Positions 23,831 to 35,923 of a DNA stretch of 64,000 nucleotides are shown here, piece after piece (position 1 is the first letter of the stretch; the number at the start of each line of letters is the position of its first letter). The notes below the pieces were generated by a model. That model was not told where the DNA came from and did not search any database. It saw nothing but the letters and a program-made list of their open reading frames with translations. This stretch comes from Castanea sativa (lineage: Eukaryota > Streptophyta > Magnoliopsida > Fagales > Fagaceae), in assembly GCF_040712315.1 (NCBI RefSeq), contig NC_134018.1, positions 4,735,501 through 4,799,500 of the forward strand. The letters run 5' to 3'. Made by a program: the position numbers and the translations under genes.

Positions 23831-24612
23831 TGCTTGTTTTAGTAAAATAAAGTTGATCAGAAATTAGACTAATCAATCAATCAATATCTATATCTAAAGA
23901 AGATACTAAAATTGGATTTGAATTTAGGTCTAATTTTGTACCGCGTGTTCTAAATTATTTTTTGTTTTCAAAAATTTCAACGTCCATTTTGAATTAATCA
24001 CTTGATTTGTCTTAGACTTGCGGATAAGTGTTATGGCCTCAATAATAATATTTACCAATCTCAATACAATATTTTCAATCTCAATATAGTATTTATGACT
24101 ATATGATCTTGCAAGAAGAGAACGTTTAGGTCGATTCCCTTTATCTATCGTCTATAATCATCATATATATTTATACATAACGAATTTTTTCTCTCAAAAA
24201 CAATTTTCGATTCAACCTATTTTAAATATTATTCTTCACCAGTGCAATACCCTTTACAGGGTTTGAGTTCTCTTCCAAGGTTCACCTTTTTCTCTGCAAT
24301 CTTCTTCTTCTTCTTCTTCTTTTTATTTTTTTAATTAATGACATCTATCAGTTTGTATGTACACATCAATCTAATTTTTGCAATTAAGTGGTATTGGGTA
24401 TTTCCGTTGCATAGCATGTGCATAGGATATTTAAACCTTGGCTCAATTTAATGTTGAAGTGAAAAGTATTTTAATAATGAAGTTGGAATTATTAGTGGTA
24501 TTACTGGCTTTTGATGGCTATTAACATCAATATCTTAATTTTGTACATACTCTTGGATGGGATAGTTTGATAGTTTGGACTTTGAAGTGGCTGTATTTTC
24601 AGGAAAAAGCAG
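23831..24612. other. Unassigned intergenic sequence
   Basis: AT-rich with a (CTT)n tract near 24301-24320; no gene recognised. Confidence 0.4.
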
Positions 24613-24622
24613 TGGTTGCAAA

Positions 24623-24733
24623 CAAAGAAGTCAATCTCGTACTGAAGACTGTACCGGTTTGGCCAGTGAAACAATATATTTTGGTACCGGTCAATACCGG
24701 TGTACCGTTTCGGGTTTACCGCTATTTTATATA

Positions 24734-24772
<39 letters not shown>

Positions 24773-25500
24773 ACTAAATATTTTTGACAAAATAATAACA
24801 ACTTAAAACTTAAAATTTGTTGTGAAAATATTATAAAAATATTGTAAATATAACATTTTTATTTTTGTTTTGCTACACGTATCTCAATTTTCAAGTACCA
24901 CGTTTGCCAACAAATTATTAATAACTCCCCTTTTTTTTCACCTCCACTCTTCTTCTTTTACTTTTGCAATTTATCTTCTTTATTTTTTATCTTGATTTTA
25001 TCTCCACCACATGATTACCTCCACTAAGTCTTTATCTTATTTCAAATTTCAAAAACAAGTCAATCACCTTACCTTTGGTCAGTCGTCAGTCATCACTTGG
25101 GCAGTGGGCACCAAAAGCAGAACTCTCAAAATATTTGAGAAACAGTGAGACATAAAACGAAGAAGAACATCAAATGAACACAGGCGTTCCAGAGACCATG
25201 AAGAAAAATGGAAGGCTAAGCAGAAAAGAGACCGAGATACGTGAAAGATGCATCAGATCATGAAATTTCTTGAGAAATTATCTTAGGTGAGTGAAAAAAA
25301 TACAAAGAAATCTCCGTTTCTGTTTCGGGCCGTTATTCATTTTTCGCCCGAAATCCGGTATTTCGGCCGATACAACCGGAACACTCCCGGTATTTTCAGT
25401 ATTTAAACCGGTACGGAATGAGACCTTTTCTGTACCGTTCCAGCCACCGGTACGGAATATATCGGTCGTACCGGCCGGTACAGTACGAAACCGACTACAC
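24623..25500. mobile_element. MULE-like non-autonomous transposon with ACCGGT-rich ends
   Basis: 878 bp flanked by a perfect 10-bp duplication TGGTTGCAAA (24613-24622 and 25501-25510). The ends are imperfect inverted repeats: AGTCAATCTCGTACTG... at the left against AGTCGGTTTCGTACTGT... read inward from the right. Subterminal regions are packed with CCGGT/ACCGG palindromes, and the middle holds an (AT)n tract (24738-24766). A 9-11 bp target duplication fits Mutator-like elements. There is no transposase. Confidence 0.75.
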
Positions 25501-25510
25501 TGGTTGCAAA

Positions 25511-26350
25511 TAGGAAATAAGTGTGAACTTCAAACTCAAGAGCAACAAGAAGAGAGGTGTGAAAATGTTTCCTGTGTTGGGTCAGAGTCTTGTCCATTAG
25601 GAGTTAAACAACTACTCCCTTTTTTCCTAGATCAAAAGATGTATCTAGGTACTTCATGTTTGTGCTTTTGCTTTTAAGATTGGTTTTTTTTTTTTGGTTA
25701 ATATAATTGGAAGGCATTGTATATGAACTTCTTAAGGCAATTTTCTCTTCTCCTAAATGATGTTGTGGACATATTTTTTCTGAGATAAAAGTTCTTATAT
25801 ATATGTTCCTTTCATTCTTGGGATATCTACTGCGCTACTAATCTATTAATGTTGCAGCTAAGAATTTTTCTCAATTTGCAATTCATCAGAGTTAATGTTG
25901 CATCTCTAGAGCAATTTTCATTGTTAAAGGATGTGTTTATTCACATTCTCTATTGCATTAACATTTTTATTTGATAGTTTTAGCACCAAAAAAAAAAAAA
26001 CATTTGTATTTGAGACTCAAGAGACAAACCTGAAAATGAGTAAAATAAGCAAAGGAAGTACATCGTTCCTTGGAGTGAAGAATTCTATGGAGTAAGATCC
26101 ATTGGCTTTGATTTGTTGTGTGTTTCTTTTATTTTGGAATCAATGATTAGTATGGTAGCGAATTTGGGTATCTTTTATTATTGTATACGCAGATCTGTGT
26201 AGTAGTAGAAGATTGAAAAAAATGACCTTTGGATAACCACTCTACACCATGCAATCTTCATGACTAGCCTAGCAACTAGGATGCCCAAAATGCAATATAA
26301 ATTAAGTATTATATTTGTTATACAAATATTAACAACAACATTATTATTAT
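25511..26350. other. Intergenic sequence with a short Cys-rich open frame
   Basis: An open frame crosses the right edge of the MULE and continues to 25677, reading CELQTQEQQEERCENVSC and related residues outside the element. It could be the remnant of an exon that the MULE interrupted. I do not recognise it. The remainder holds nothing identifiable. Confidence 0.3.
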
Positions 26351-26356
26351 TATTAT

Positions 26357-27025
26357 TGATAGGGTACTGATTTTGCCTATCTCCAAGTCGTCCGTAAAGG
26401 TCGTCCGTAACCCGGCTAGGATTGTAAACACCCTCGGAAACCTACCTGCAACTACCTCGTCCAAGGAAGAAGCGCTCTGGACGAGATAAGCACTACCAGA
26501 GAATGGGGCGCTCGTCCAAAGTGCTGACAACCTCGTCTTGAAGGAATTTGTCTGTTAGACAAGACAGTCCCTGCGCATCTGCCAAAGTACACTCGACGAA
26601 GGAATTCCAGGACGAGGGTATCATACTTAGGAAAATCTCCGAATATAATGTGATAATTCCTTATCCCACGCATAACTGTCAGGTATCCGTTGTGAAATAG
26701 AAGCATAACTCCTAAACGGTTATGGCAGTTACGTTTAATCCTTGTGCCTCCTTGAATCCAGGGGAGGTTCCAGTATTCGATAACCGTCTATGAGAACATT
26801 ATATAAACACTGATTCAGACAAAGCAAAGGTACGTTGATTTGACTCCCAAAAAGTTGGAACTCCAAAAATATAGAGAGAAAAACTAACTTTGCCATTGGA
26901 GGGTTTTTGGCCGGCAGCCCCGGTCACCTTTGATTCGCTTTTCTTTCTTTCTTCAGGCCATAGGGAGAGCAAGTGGTCATTTCAAGTCCGAAGCATCCAG
27001 CCTACTGATCTTCTTTGCATAATCA
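26357..27025 (+). mobile_element. Solo LTR inserted in an ATT microsatellite
   Basis: 669 bp beginning TGATAGGGTACTGATTTTG and ending TTTGCATAATCA. ATTAT lies on both sides (26352-26356 and 27026-27030), although the host site is itself (ATT)n. A TATA box (ATTATATAAACAC) lies near 26795. The GC content is clearly higher than the surroundings. The superfamily was not determined. Confidence 0.7.
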
Positions 27026-27030
<5 letters not shown>

Positions 27031-27057
<27 letters not shown>

Positions 27058-28435
27058 ATACTTTTCATGAATAAAATGAATAAAATAATATTAACAATTT
27101 AATAACCTCAAAAATATTGACACAATTATTCAATTTTTTTTTCTTTTCTATTATAGTTCAATTTTACCGTGCATAAGCACGAGCTATAAGCTTAGTTTAA
27201 TATAAAAATAGAGACTTCATGCAGGAGAGTACGTGGCATGTAGCGCACTCTATGAAAAGAATGGAAATACTCTTAACCCACGTTAGAGATAAGAAAAAAT
27301 TTAAAAATAGTTCTTTACTTCTTTTTGTTCAATGTGTCAAGACAGCTTTTTATTACATTTTTTATTCAATATCTTAAGATTACTATTTGTTTATTTGAAT
27401 AAATGTTTCAAGACTTGTCATCTCTCTCACACATAAGAAACTCTTTGCATTTCCATTAACCATTTTCACTTTTACTCCTTTATATATGTGTGTGTGCGCG
27501 CGCGCCCACAACTCTTAGTGTCATCCTATTACAAATGCACTCGGACTAAAAACAATTTCATTTACCTTCAATCTTTCAACGACATTTACATAGCTTCAAC
27601 ATTTTAGTATCATTTGATCTTAACCCGTATGAGTAGGCTATGACTAAGGAAGGGGGTTTGGATTTTTTATCCAATGACGGTAGCTTATAATTTTAATGTT
27701 GTAGTCAAACATCATGGATTTTGTGAAGGTTATAATTTACTTTGAGTCTTTCGGATTTTGGTTTGAGAAAGTCATAAATGTATTTTGTTTTAAATCTAAA
27801 TAAAAATAAAATGAAATATTGTAATTGATTATTTGTGAAGTTATTTTTTTATGTATTTATTTTTATTTGGTGTTAGAACTTAGATTTCATAATTTGTAGA
27901 TTTATTTGTATGTTTTTTTTACTGCTATTTTGTGTGGTATGAGTCATAGTGATAAATGCGTTTAAAGAAAAGGATTTTGAAGGTCAACTAAAGACAATTA
28001 AATTTTGATAAATAGATGTGTTTTTAGCCAATTTCTCTTTGTTTATTCACATTCTCTTTATATTGATACTTACAAATAATTTCCTTAATTTCATTGAGAT
28101 AATGAATTGGTACTTGCAATTGAGGTCTCTACATTTGGTTGTGAGAATAGAGTTGTTGAGGAAGTGTTTGGGAGGTTGCTTAAATTTATGTAATTTTAGG
28201 ATATAAAAGTATTTTATGCTTTAAATTTTTATTTATACATTTCAAAATCATTTAATCAGTTAAAAAAATAAAATCTACTTTTAACAATATATATTATAAT
28301 ATAAAATATTCTTATGGTGTTATACAATTTTTTGTAATAAAATATGAATTAAGAAAAAATAAAATTTCAAAGTATTCAACAATATTGTAGGCAAACATAA
28401 ATATTATACAATAAAATAAGTATTATATGTAGGTC

Positions 28436-28472
<37 letters not shown>

Positions 28473-28519
28473 GATTTCAAATGAAATTGTAAAATAGTCC
28501 ACGTATCGCGCAGGACATC
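27031..28519. other. Unassigned AT-rich intergenic sequence
   Basis: No gene recognised. It contains a (GT)n(GC)n run near 27485-27506 and an (AT)n run at 28438-28469. Confidence 0.4.
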
Positions 28520-29655
28520 ATCTAATTTTAGGCTAATTTTCGGTCAACTTTACTTTACACCTCTCTACTCCCACTTGAGCTCCTCCCCCCCCCCCCCCCT
28601 CTCTTAATCCAAAGATGCCATAACTATTCCATTAATTAGACCTATTTTTGTGAATCTTTTTTTTTAATCCCAAAATTTGGGTCATTTTGGAAAATTTAAT
28701 GGGTATAGTATTAATAAATTTTCTAACATTTTTTTCTATGGGTTTTAGCATCGAATAAAAAATCAGGGTTTCAACACCGTCTACAATAAAACCAATTAGG
28801 GTCTTAACTCAATAATAATAAGCAATTATCATGGGGCGGACGTCATAGACAAAATTGAAAATCATCATAGTTTTTGTTAAAAATCTAAACTAGCATTTTT
28901 GTATATCAATTATTTTTACTCTAAATGGAAACGAAGATGACCCTATCTGGTCTAGTAACCCTTTTGTGGACCAAATTACGATATATAGGGCCAAAGTCAA
29001 ATAATTATAATTTTTTTTTTGAGAAGGAACAAAAAAAAAAATTATAATTTAACATACTCTACTTTGCTCAAATGTAAATTTCTTTGCAGAGCCATATAAT
29101 TGACTATAAATTTAGTTTAAGGAGTATTAATACAACTAAACCAAATTTTAAAGATGTTGGTACATTTTACCCAATATATGTACACACATTTATGTAATGA
29201 TACAGCAAATATTAAGTGTAAATTGATACTTGTATCGTTTTTTCTCAAGAAAAAAGTGTTAGGTTCATCGGAATATAAGTTGAATTTCATTTGTTAAAGT
29301 ATTCAAGCACTTGATTTGTTGTTTGAAATCTATAACTATTATCCTTTTATATGATGAAAAATAAAAATACAGAAATGAAGAACTGAATTTATTTTAGTGT
29401 ACTCCCCAAAATTCCTAGAGCATTTTGAAAGCTTTGGCGTGGGTGGAGTTCTTAGTCTTGTGCTGCTAGCTCAAGTTTACTTTGAATTATTTAATGTCAG
29501 TGACAAGAACTCTTTGTCTCTTAAAGAAGGTTCTTGGTGAATTCAATCCATCTTTTAGTTATAGGTTTTTGAAAGTTAATTGACTTGTGAAACTTTTCGT
29601 CTCTTAAAAAGAAGCTTCATGATCCTAAGCCGGTAAGACAAATTTTGTTGTCTTA
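28520..29655 (+). repeat. Long inverted duplication, left arm
   Basis: Read in reverse complement it matches about 49855-50890. Landmarks include CCTAAGCCGGTAAG (near 29628), CATTTTGAAAGCTTTGG (near 29420), ATTTTACCCAATATATG (near 29164) and CATTTTGGAAAATTTAATGGG (near 28684). A C14 run at about 28586 is not shared. No coding frame was seen. Confidence 0.8.
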
Positions 29656-29774
29656 ATCGATTGTTGCGATTGTTGTTACAAGTTTTGATGACATGGTCCT
29701 CCGTTTTAAAGTACCTTTATGAGTGGTAAAGTCATAGAAAGAAAATGGCTTACATCATGAGAGAATGCCACCAA

Positions 29775-29942
29775 TTCTTTTTTTTTTTTTAAATACAAGA
29801 TAGAATTTCTACTCTAACTTAATTTAAGTGTATATGTGTAGGAAGCTCTCTCCTAAAAACTTGAACTCCGACCTTTTCTCCCCACATTCCACAAACTCTT
29901 ATACCTGCGAAGTGACCATCGTACCAAGGACGTACAATGGTA
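29775..29942 (-). mobile_element. tRNA-derived SINE with 14-bp target duplication
   Basis: Flanked by ATGCCACCAATTCT at about 29765-29778 and again at about 29944-29957. On the minus strand it has a 5' head with GGTACGATGGTCACTTCG, a B-box-like GGAGTTCAAG, and ends in an A-run (T-run at 29779-29790 on the plus strand). Confidence 0.75.
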
Positions 29943-29989
29943 AATGCCACCAATTCTAAAATGGCTTACATCGTCTTGTCTGCTAGATC

Positions 29990-30372
29990 AGCATAATATA
30001 TTAATTGTTGCTCTCCTAACGTCTGCTAACGCCGTTAGGTTTGTGCAAATTGAAATTTTAAATTTAAACAAAATATTTGAGGTCCATTCCTTCATCTCCT
30101 CACCCACGAGTTCCCCTCTCCCTCTCTCATGAATGGCCGCTCAAGTATCATGATCTGTTCCTCGCTCCCTCTCTCATCTACCTTAACATCGTGGCCATTC
30201 ACTATGTGGCCACCTTGCTATTGCCAGCATTGGTTTGGCTTGTTCTTTGATGCCCGCCATTGGTTTGGTTTGACTTGTTCTCTGATGCCATTTCAGTTAT
30301 AGTTTAAAACGAAAACCGATCTAGCCAAAGCAGTGTGTTTCTTTTCTGAGTCCTGGGTCTCAACAACATCTC
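29990..30372 (+). repeat. Direct repeat of about 375 bp, copy 1
   Basis: Matches 31553-31932: TGTTGCTCTCCTAACG at the start, CATGATCTGTTCC in the middle, GAGTCCTGGGTCTCAACA at the end. The TG...CA ends could mean LTRs of a small element, but similarity also extends to the left (GAGAATGCCACC), which argues for a simple duplication. Confidence 0.7.
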
Positions 30373-30663
30373 ACTCTCTAGTCCGACTCAAGAACTCTCC
30401 AGACTCTTCTCTATGCGTATTTCCCTTATCTAAACTATAGCTCTAGACCCATTGTTGAGTGCAATTTTTTTTTTTTTAATTTGTAGAAATTTCATATATA
30501 CATTACAAGAAAATCATCATTAATGATTTAAATTGCATATTTTTGAGGTTTAGGTTGCAATGTGATTTGGATTTGCAATTTTGGGTGTTGCAGTTATTGT
30601 TTTGATATGTATACTTGTAATGTAAGTTGTTTCTTAGGCACAATGAGCTAGCTCTTGGTCACT

Positions 30664-31069
30664 TGATACCACAATACAAATAGATCTCATTACCTGCACC
30701 CTTGTGTCCAACTTTCTGAGACAGATCAATAAATGAAACAAAAAGCTGAGTAAATGGTATTGGCTTAATTACCAATCCTTAAGATGCATTAGGAAATATA
30801 TATAGGTATACAACACATGCAGTACTTTGGTTACAACAGAAATTCCTAGATAGAGGCCGAGGAGCCAAGGGTAAAATACAACAAAGGCGAAGGATAAATT
30901 ACAACTAAACAGGTTATGTGATAACTATAGGAACATTTGAATTTTGAGCAGCAACATGATCTTTAGAAAGTGGCTTGGCATTATCTTCAATGAGCAGCAA
31001 ACGTGATCTTTAGAAAGTAGCTTGGAATTATCTTCAGCCATATCTAAATCCATATCAGTTATCCTAACA
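30664..31069 (-). mobile_element. Copia-type LTR with adjacent primer-binding site, minus strand
   Basis: On the minus strand it begins TGTTAGGATAACTG (31069) and runs to about 30676, followed at once by TGGTATCAAGTGACC, an initiator-methionine-type primer-binding site. The U3 part contains a 45-bp direct repeat in two copies (30958-31046; motif GATCTTTAGAAAGT). Almost nothing of the internal region is left. Confidence 0.65.
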
Positions 31070-31552
31070 ATAAACACATACATTGGTTGGATTGTAAAAT
31101 TTTTAGTTTCTTTGGGTGAAGTATTTGCTATCTTTCAGTGAATCTATAATTGCTTTAGTAGTTTTTTTTTTTTTCAAGCCTTTCTGTACTTGTGAGATTA
31201 TTACTGGAATTAGCAAGTTAATATTCCACACACGTAAAACATCAAAAGGAGTTGTCGTGTTAGGATGATCTAAATCAAAAACAAATTTCAGGAATCCTTA
31301 TTTTTGGCTGAATAAAAAATGCAGTAATTCTTGAAGAGCCCTGCAGGTAGGTATACAAGTTGTAATTTAGTCTAAACTTCTTGTGGCTTTTGTATTCATG
31401 TTAATGTGATGCTGAGATAAGTTGATGGAATTTATTATCCTATATTATGTCAATTAAACATTTTTTTTTCACTTTTCTTTTGTCATTTCTATTTGGATTG
31501 TGTTGTGTACTATCAATCTTCGTAGAGACTGCCAGCAATAAGAGAATGCCAC

Positions 31553-31935
31553 CTAATTGAGCATAATAATTGTTGCTCTCCTAACGTTTGCTAACGCTAT
31601 TAGGTTTGTGCAAATTGAAATTTTAAATTTAAACAAAATATTTGAGGTCCATTCCTTCATCTCCTCACCCATGAGTTCCTCTCTCCCTTTCTCATGAACG
31701 GCTGCTCAAGTATCATGATCTATTCCTTACTCCCATTCTCATCTCCCTTAACATAGTGGCCATTCACTATGCAGCCACCTTGCTATTGCCACCATTGGTT
31801 TGGCTTGTTCTTTGATGCCCGCCATTGGTTTGGTTTGACTTGTTCTCTTATGCCGTTTCAGTTATAGTTTTGAAAACCGATCTAGCCCAAGCCGTGTGTT
31901 CCGGCTTCTTTTCCGAGTCCTGAGTCTCAACAGAT
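31553..31935 (+). repeat. Direct repeat of about 375 bp, copy 2
   Basis: The partner of 29990-30372 in the same orientation, 1.57 kb downstream. The intervening DNA contains the Copia LTR fragment. Confidence 0.7.
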
Positions 31936-33104
31936 AGATTGAGCTTCATTTCTACTACTCAAAAGAAATTAATAAGGGAAAAGAGATATATATTCAAACA
32001 CTTTCCCTAGCTTAAAGCCACCGACCAGTGATTTGGGATGGGTCATTGAAGTGGGAGGCACAACCATGGCTACCAACTATGATTTTCTTCTTTCTCCAGT
32101 AAGTTTGATACTTGAATTTAGTTCATTGGTTTATTTCATTGAATTTTCTTTATCTTTTCCCTCTATTCTGGTTGTGAATTAGGAAATCTTGATTGCTAAT
32201 GGTGGTGGATGTTGTGGTTGATGGTGGCATTTAGGTAGGTAGGGATTGCCAATTGAAAATTTTGAGAGCCTTTTCCATGCAAGTCAAATGTGTGCAAATG
32301 TTTTTAATAGGATTTTAAAAATGCAAACCAAGACTAGAAAGTAAATTGTTCTCCCTTAAATGTTTTTAGCTAAAAATGTTTTCCACTGATAAATACTTTT
32401 CCTTTGAAAAGTATTTATACTGGAACAAATGCAACCTTTGCTCTAGAGGAAAGAAAAAACTATACAATTAATCTTTTCAATTAAAACATAGAATACCTAA
32501 AAATTGAATTAAGTTGACATTTCAGTCAGTTTAAACAAAAAATTAAATTGGATCCTCCTTTTCCTATACAAATTGAAAAGTCTCCTGAACATTACTATCG
32601 GTTGGGTTGTCATGCATCTTCTTCCTACGATGCAATTGATTATAAAAAAAAATAAAAGAAAAAGAATAATGCAATTTGTAATCTATCTGCCATCAAGAAG
32701 AAATTTCAACCGTGAAAGCCCCATCTTGGACCCCATATAATTAAGAAGACAAAGATCTTCTAATATTATATGCAGAATTCCTATTACTAATACAAGTCCA
32801 TAGATGGACTTCATAGTGACATCCAAGTGTGATTCTTCAAAATTTTATTTGTTTCCGGTCATTGTAGTTCATTGATTCCTTTTCTGATTTAGCTGAAAGA
32901 GATTTTAGTACAAAAAAAAAAAAAAAAAAACTAGTAAAATGATATGATATAAACTCAAAAAATCATGTGAAAAAAAAAATTAATGTTTTTATTAGATGAC
33001 TTATTTTCCGTCAAAAAAAATTTCTCTAAAAAAAAAAAACACTTGTTTTATTAGTGTAAAATAACATTTCAAATGTGTTATATCATATGTATTCCAAAAG
33101 TTCC
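31936..33104. other. Unassigned intergenic sequence
   Basis: No gene recognised. A short ATGGCTACC... frame near 32066 is followed by a GTAAGT, but no partner exon was found. Confidence 0.35.
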
Positions 33105-33107
33105 TAA

Positions 33108-34114
33108 GAGCATTCGCATCCCAAATCTTCAAACTATTTTATTTTACCATCTCAAAACCTACTTTATCATTTATACAATACCATTTTACAATTCACCCAG
33201 CATCCTAACTTTTATTTTCCTATTCTACTCATTAAAATAATATGTCTCCACAATAAATTTTTTTTTGTTTTTGTTTTTTCCCAATTTTCTCCTCCACACA
33301 CATATGTACCTTCCCTTAACCTCTCGCACTGAGCCTCCACTGGCTAGTCACCACCATCACGCCTCCACCATGCCCACCACACCACCATTGCCCACCAAAA
33401 TCCCATCAAAACAAATACCCATATTAAAAAAAAAAAAAAAAAAACCCAATGTCACAACAGAAGGAAAAAAAAAACGCAAAACCCAGAAGAACCAGAGTCC
33501 AACCATGCGGAATCAAAAATCCAATCAAAGTCTAACCAATTGGATTTACATCAGAAATCCATAGCAGAACCCATCGGAATCCACCCCATCTCCTTCACGC
33601 ACGACCTCACCATGAGCCATGCCGATCTCCACCAAACCCATCACCAATTTGAGCAACCCAAAACACAGAAACCTAGAACACCAATAACCACAGAACTTGC
33701 TAACAAACCCACCTCTTCCTTTAAGCACTAGTCACAGAAAAAAAAAAAAATCACAGACCCATCGATCCATCGGCATGGAGGCCCAACCACTAGCACAAAG
33801 AGAGAGAGTGAGAGTTGAGAGCGTGCGATGAGAGATGAGAGAGATGAAACCGTGTGAAGCTTTAGCGACGGAGAGAGAGAGAGAGATGAGACCGTGTGAA
33901 GTGTCGTGTGAATGAGAGAGCAAACGAATAAAATATTATATTTTGTTTTAAAATTGAGCTACAGTGCGATTCTACATTTAGAATCGCACTGTAGCACAAT
34001 TCCAAATATTTTTGCAATAGTATCCTTTTAGAAGTCCGAGTGCTGGAGGTTTTTTGAGGCTTTGATGCTAAATATGCCTACATATGACACTTACAAGTCT
34101 GGGTGTGAATGCTC
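33108..34114. mobile_element. Non-autonomous PIF/Harbinger-like element
   Basis: 1007 bp with TAA on both sides (33105-33107 and 34115-34117) and terminal inverted repeats GAGCATTCGCATCCC and GGGTGTGAATGCTC. It has no transposase. The interior has A-runs and GA-rich tracts; open frames there (33265-33564 and others) are low-complexity and not convincing. Confidence 0.8.
33958..33995. repeat. Perfect 17-bp hairpin, 4-nt loop, inside the Harbinger element
   Basis: GCTACAGTGCGATTCTA and TAGAATCGCACTGTAGC are exact reverse complements around CATT. Confidence 0.9.
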
Positions 34115-34189
34115 TAATATGTAGCGATAATCAATACTAAGACCCTTGTCTTTTTTTTTTTATTAAATGTGTAGTTATCCAAACATATA

Positions 34190-34440
34190 TAACCATATTA
34201 ATGTTAAACACACCTATAAACATATATATTTTTTTAAGCATATTTATAAACATATTAGCAATGATAACTATTTTACTCAAACATTTATTCAACTTCACTC
34301 ACTTTGATGTTATTTTGGGTAATTATTATCTCAAAATTTTGTTTCTTCAGCTTCACATATAACATTTCGGGTTCCACCTTATAAAATGATGTAAAGTTGA
34401 GTAAAAAAGTTCTAGCTTTGAAATTGAAATAAAGTAACGT
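34190..34440 (+). repeat. Direct repeat flanking the 10-kb Copia element, left copy
   Basis: Similar to 45115-45350: GCATATTTATAAACATAT, then TTTTACTCAAA..TTATT, then CTTCAC.CACT.T.ATGTTATTTT. The Copia element inserted between the two copies. Confidence 0.65.
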
Positions 34441-34764
34441 CAACTAAAAATAAAGCATCATAATTTTAGCAATGTTAACCCCCCCCCCCCAAAAAAAACC
34501 CAGGCGTCGTAAAAAAGCAACAATCATAAACTTAACAAGTTTTTCTTTTCCTTGAATTTTCCATCATGTATTTGCACGCACCCTTTTACCTTAATATGAT
34601 GGGCTCAGGGGTATTTAATATCGTACTTGTAATAATTCTAAAGTCAGAGTTATTTGAGAAAAAAAAAATTGTGGTGATTGAGAAATGGTTATAGTGTATT
34701 AATTGATTATAATTGTTGTGGGTTTGACAATGTCGGTTGGTTTAAGTAATTAGGAGAAGGTACA

Positions 34765-35855
34765 TGTAAGATTGAATTTATTCAATCATTTTGTTGACTT
34801 TATTTCATGCTAATTTGCTTGTAATGCGGCATTTAGAAACCCTGTATTTAAGTGGGAATCATGTAAGGGTAGTGTGTGAGAGAGTGCGAAGAAAAGCTCA
34901 AGAGTGTGCACTCAAGCAGGGCCTCACGACTGAATCTCACGGCTAGCAAGTCGCCAAAGGAGGCACACGTGTAAAGCATACAGAGGAACTGAAGACTCAT
35001 GCCAATTGGAACACTACAAGACAAAACTTTCAGTCTGGCCAGGCAATTAGCTCGCGACTTAGACTCACAACTCAGTCAAGTCCTGAGGTCAAGTCGCCAG
35101 ACCATTCTGCTTGGGAAAAATTAACCTTTCGCATTCCAAACATACACTAATATAAATACCCCTTATACCCATGTATTGTGGAGAGCTTCCAGAGAGAATT
35201 TTGAGAGAGAAACCCTAGAGAAAAACAAGATTGACTCATCCACAATCTTCATCTTTTGATTCTCCAAATTCCTATACTCTCACCCTCTCCATTGTTACAT
35301 CCTTGAGAGGGACATTTAGTCAAATCCTTTTCTTACCATACCTATATCTATGAGAAGGTTATTTGGTGCTTGGGAAGCAGTTAGGAAGGGACCAATTGAT
35401 ATTGGTTTATGCTATGGGCTATAGCAGAATCCGATAAGCTAGAGAAGACAAAGGTTCGGCATAACCTCGTTGGAGCAAGAAGCTTGGAGGGCTTAGGTAC
35501 ACTAGGTAGATTAGGCTTGGAGGGTCTTCTGCTATTCATGTATTTCAACTTCATTCTCTAGTGGATTATTGACTACTTGGAGAGTGGCGGAGAGGTTTTA
35601 CGCCGAGGACTTCAGTTTCTTCTTCGATAACACATCGTTGTGTTGTCTTTGTGTTTGCAACTCTCTTGCCTTAGTCTTTACCTTTTAATTTCTGTTGTGG
35701 TTGTGATTAATTTCAGTTTAGATTGTTTTACCAATTCTGATTTAGATTATATTAATATTTCACACATACATTGTTTGATAATAAGCTTGTGTTGGTAATT
35801 TGTAAATTGGGAGTCTAAACGTTCATAGGTGTTTTATACACTTATTGAACATTCA
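34765..35855 (+). repeat. 5' LTR of the 10-kb Copia element
   Basis: Starts TGTAAGATTGAATTTATTC, ends TTATTGAACATTCA; 1091 bp. The U3 region has CGACT/AGTCGC-type motifs. A candidate TATA-like AATATAAATACCCC lies near 35148. Confidence 0.9.
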
Positions 35856-35856
35856 A

Positions 35857-35870
35857 TTGGTATCGGAGCA
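35857..35870 (+). other. Primer-binding site (initiator-Met tRNA type)
   Basis: TTGGTATCGGAGCA, one base different from the usual TGGTATCAGAGC core of plant Copia elements, directly 3' of the LTR. Confidence 0.8.
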
Positions 35871-35923
35871 AGTGCATTTGCTGTGGTTTAACTACCTAAG
35901 TGCGATTCTTGATCCCGTTTGAG

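Noticed and set aside
28586..28600. C14 run and other homopolymers as functional signals
   Set aside because: Ordinary simple-sequence tracts without context.
29990..31932. LTR pair of a complete small retrotransposon
   Set aside because: Similarity of the two repeats extends beyond the TG/CA ends, and no primer-binding site follows the first repeat.
32066..32105. First exon of a gene (ATGGCTACCAACTATG... followed by GTAAGT)
   Set aside because: No second exon, promoter or similarity was found; a chance match is as likely.
33265..33731. Plus-strand frames rich in His, Pro and Lys
   Set aside because: They lie inside a Harbinger-like element in low-complexity sequence and cross homopolymer runs.
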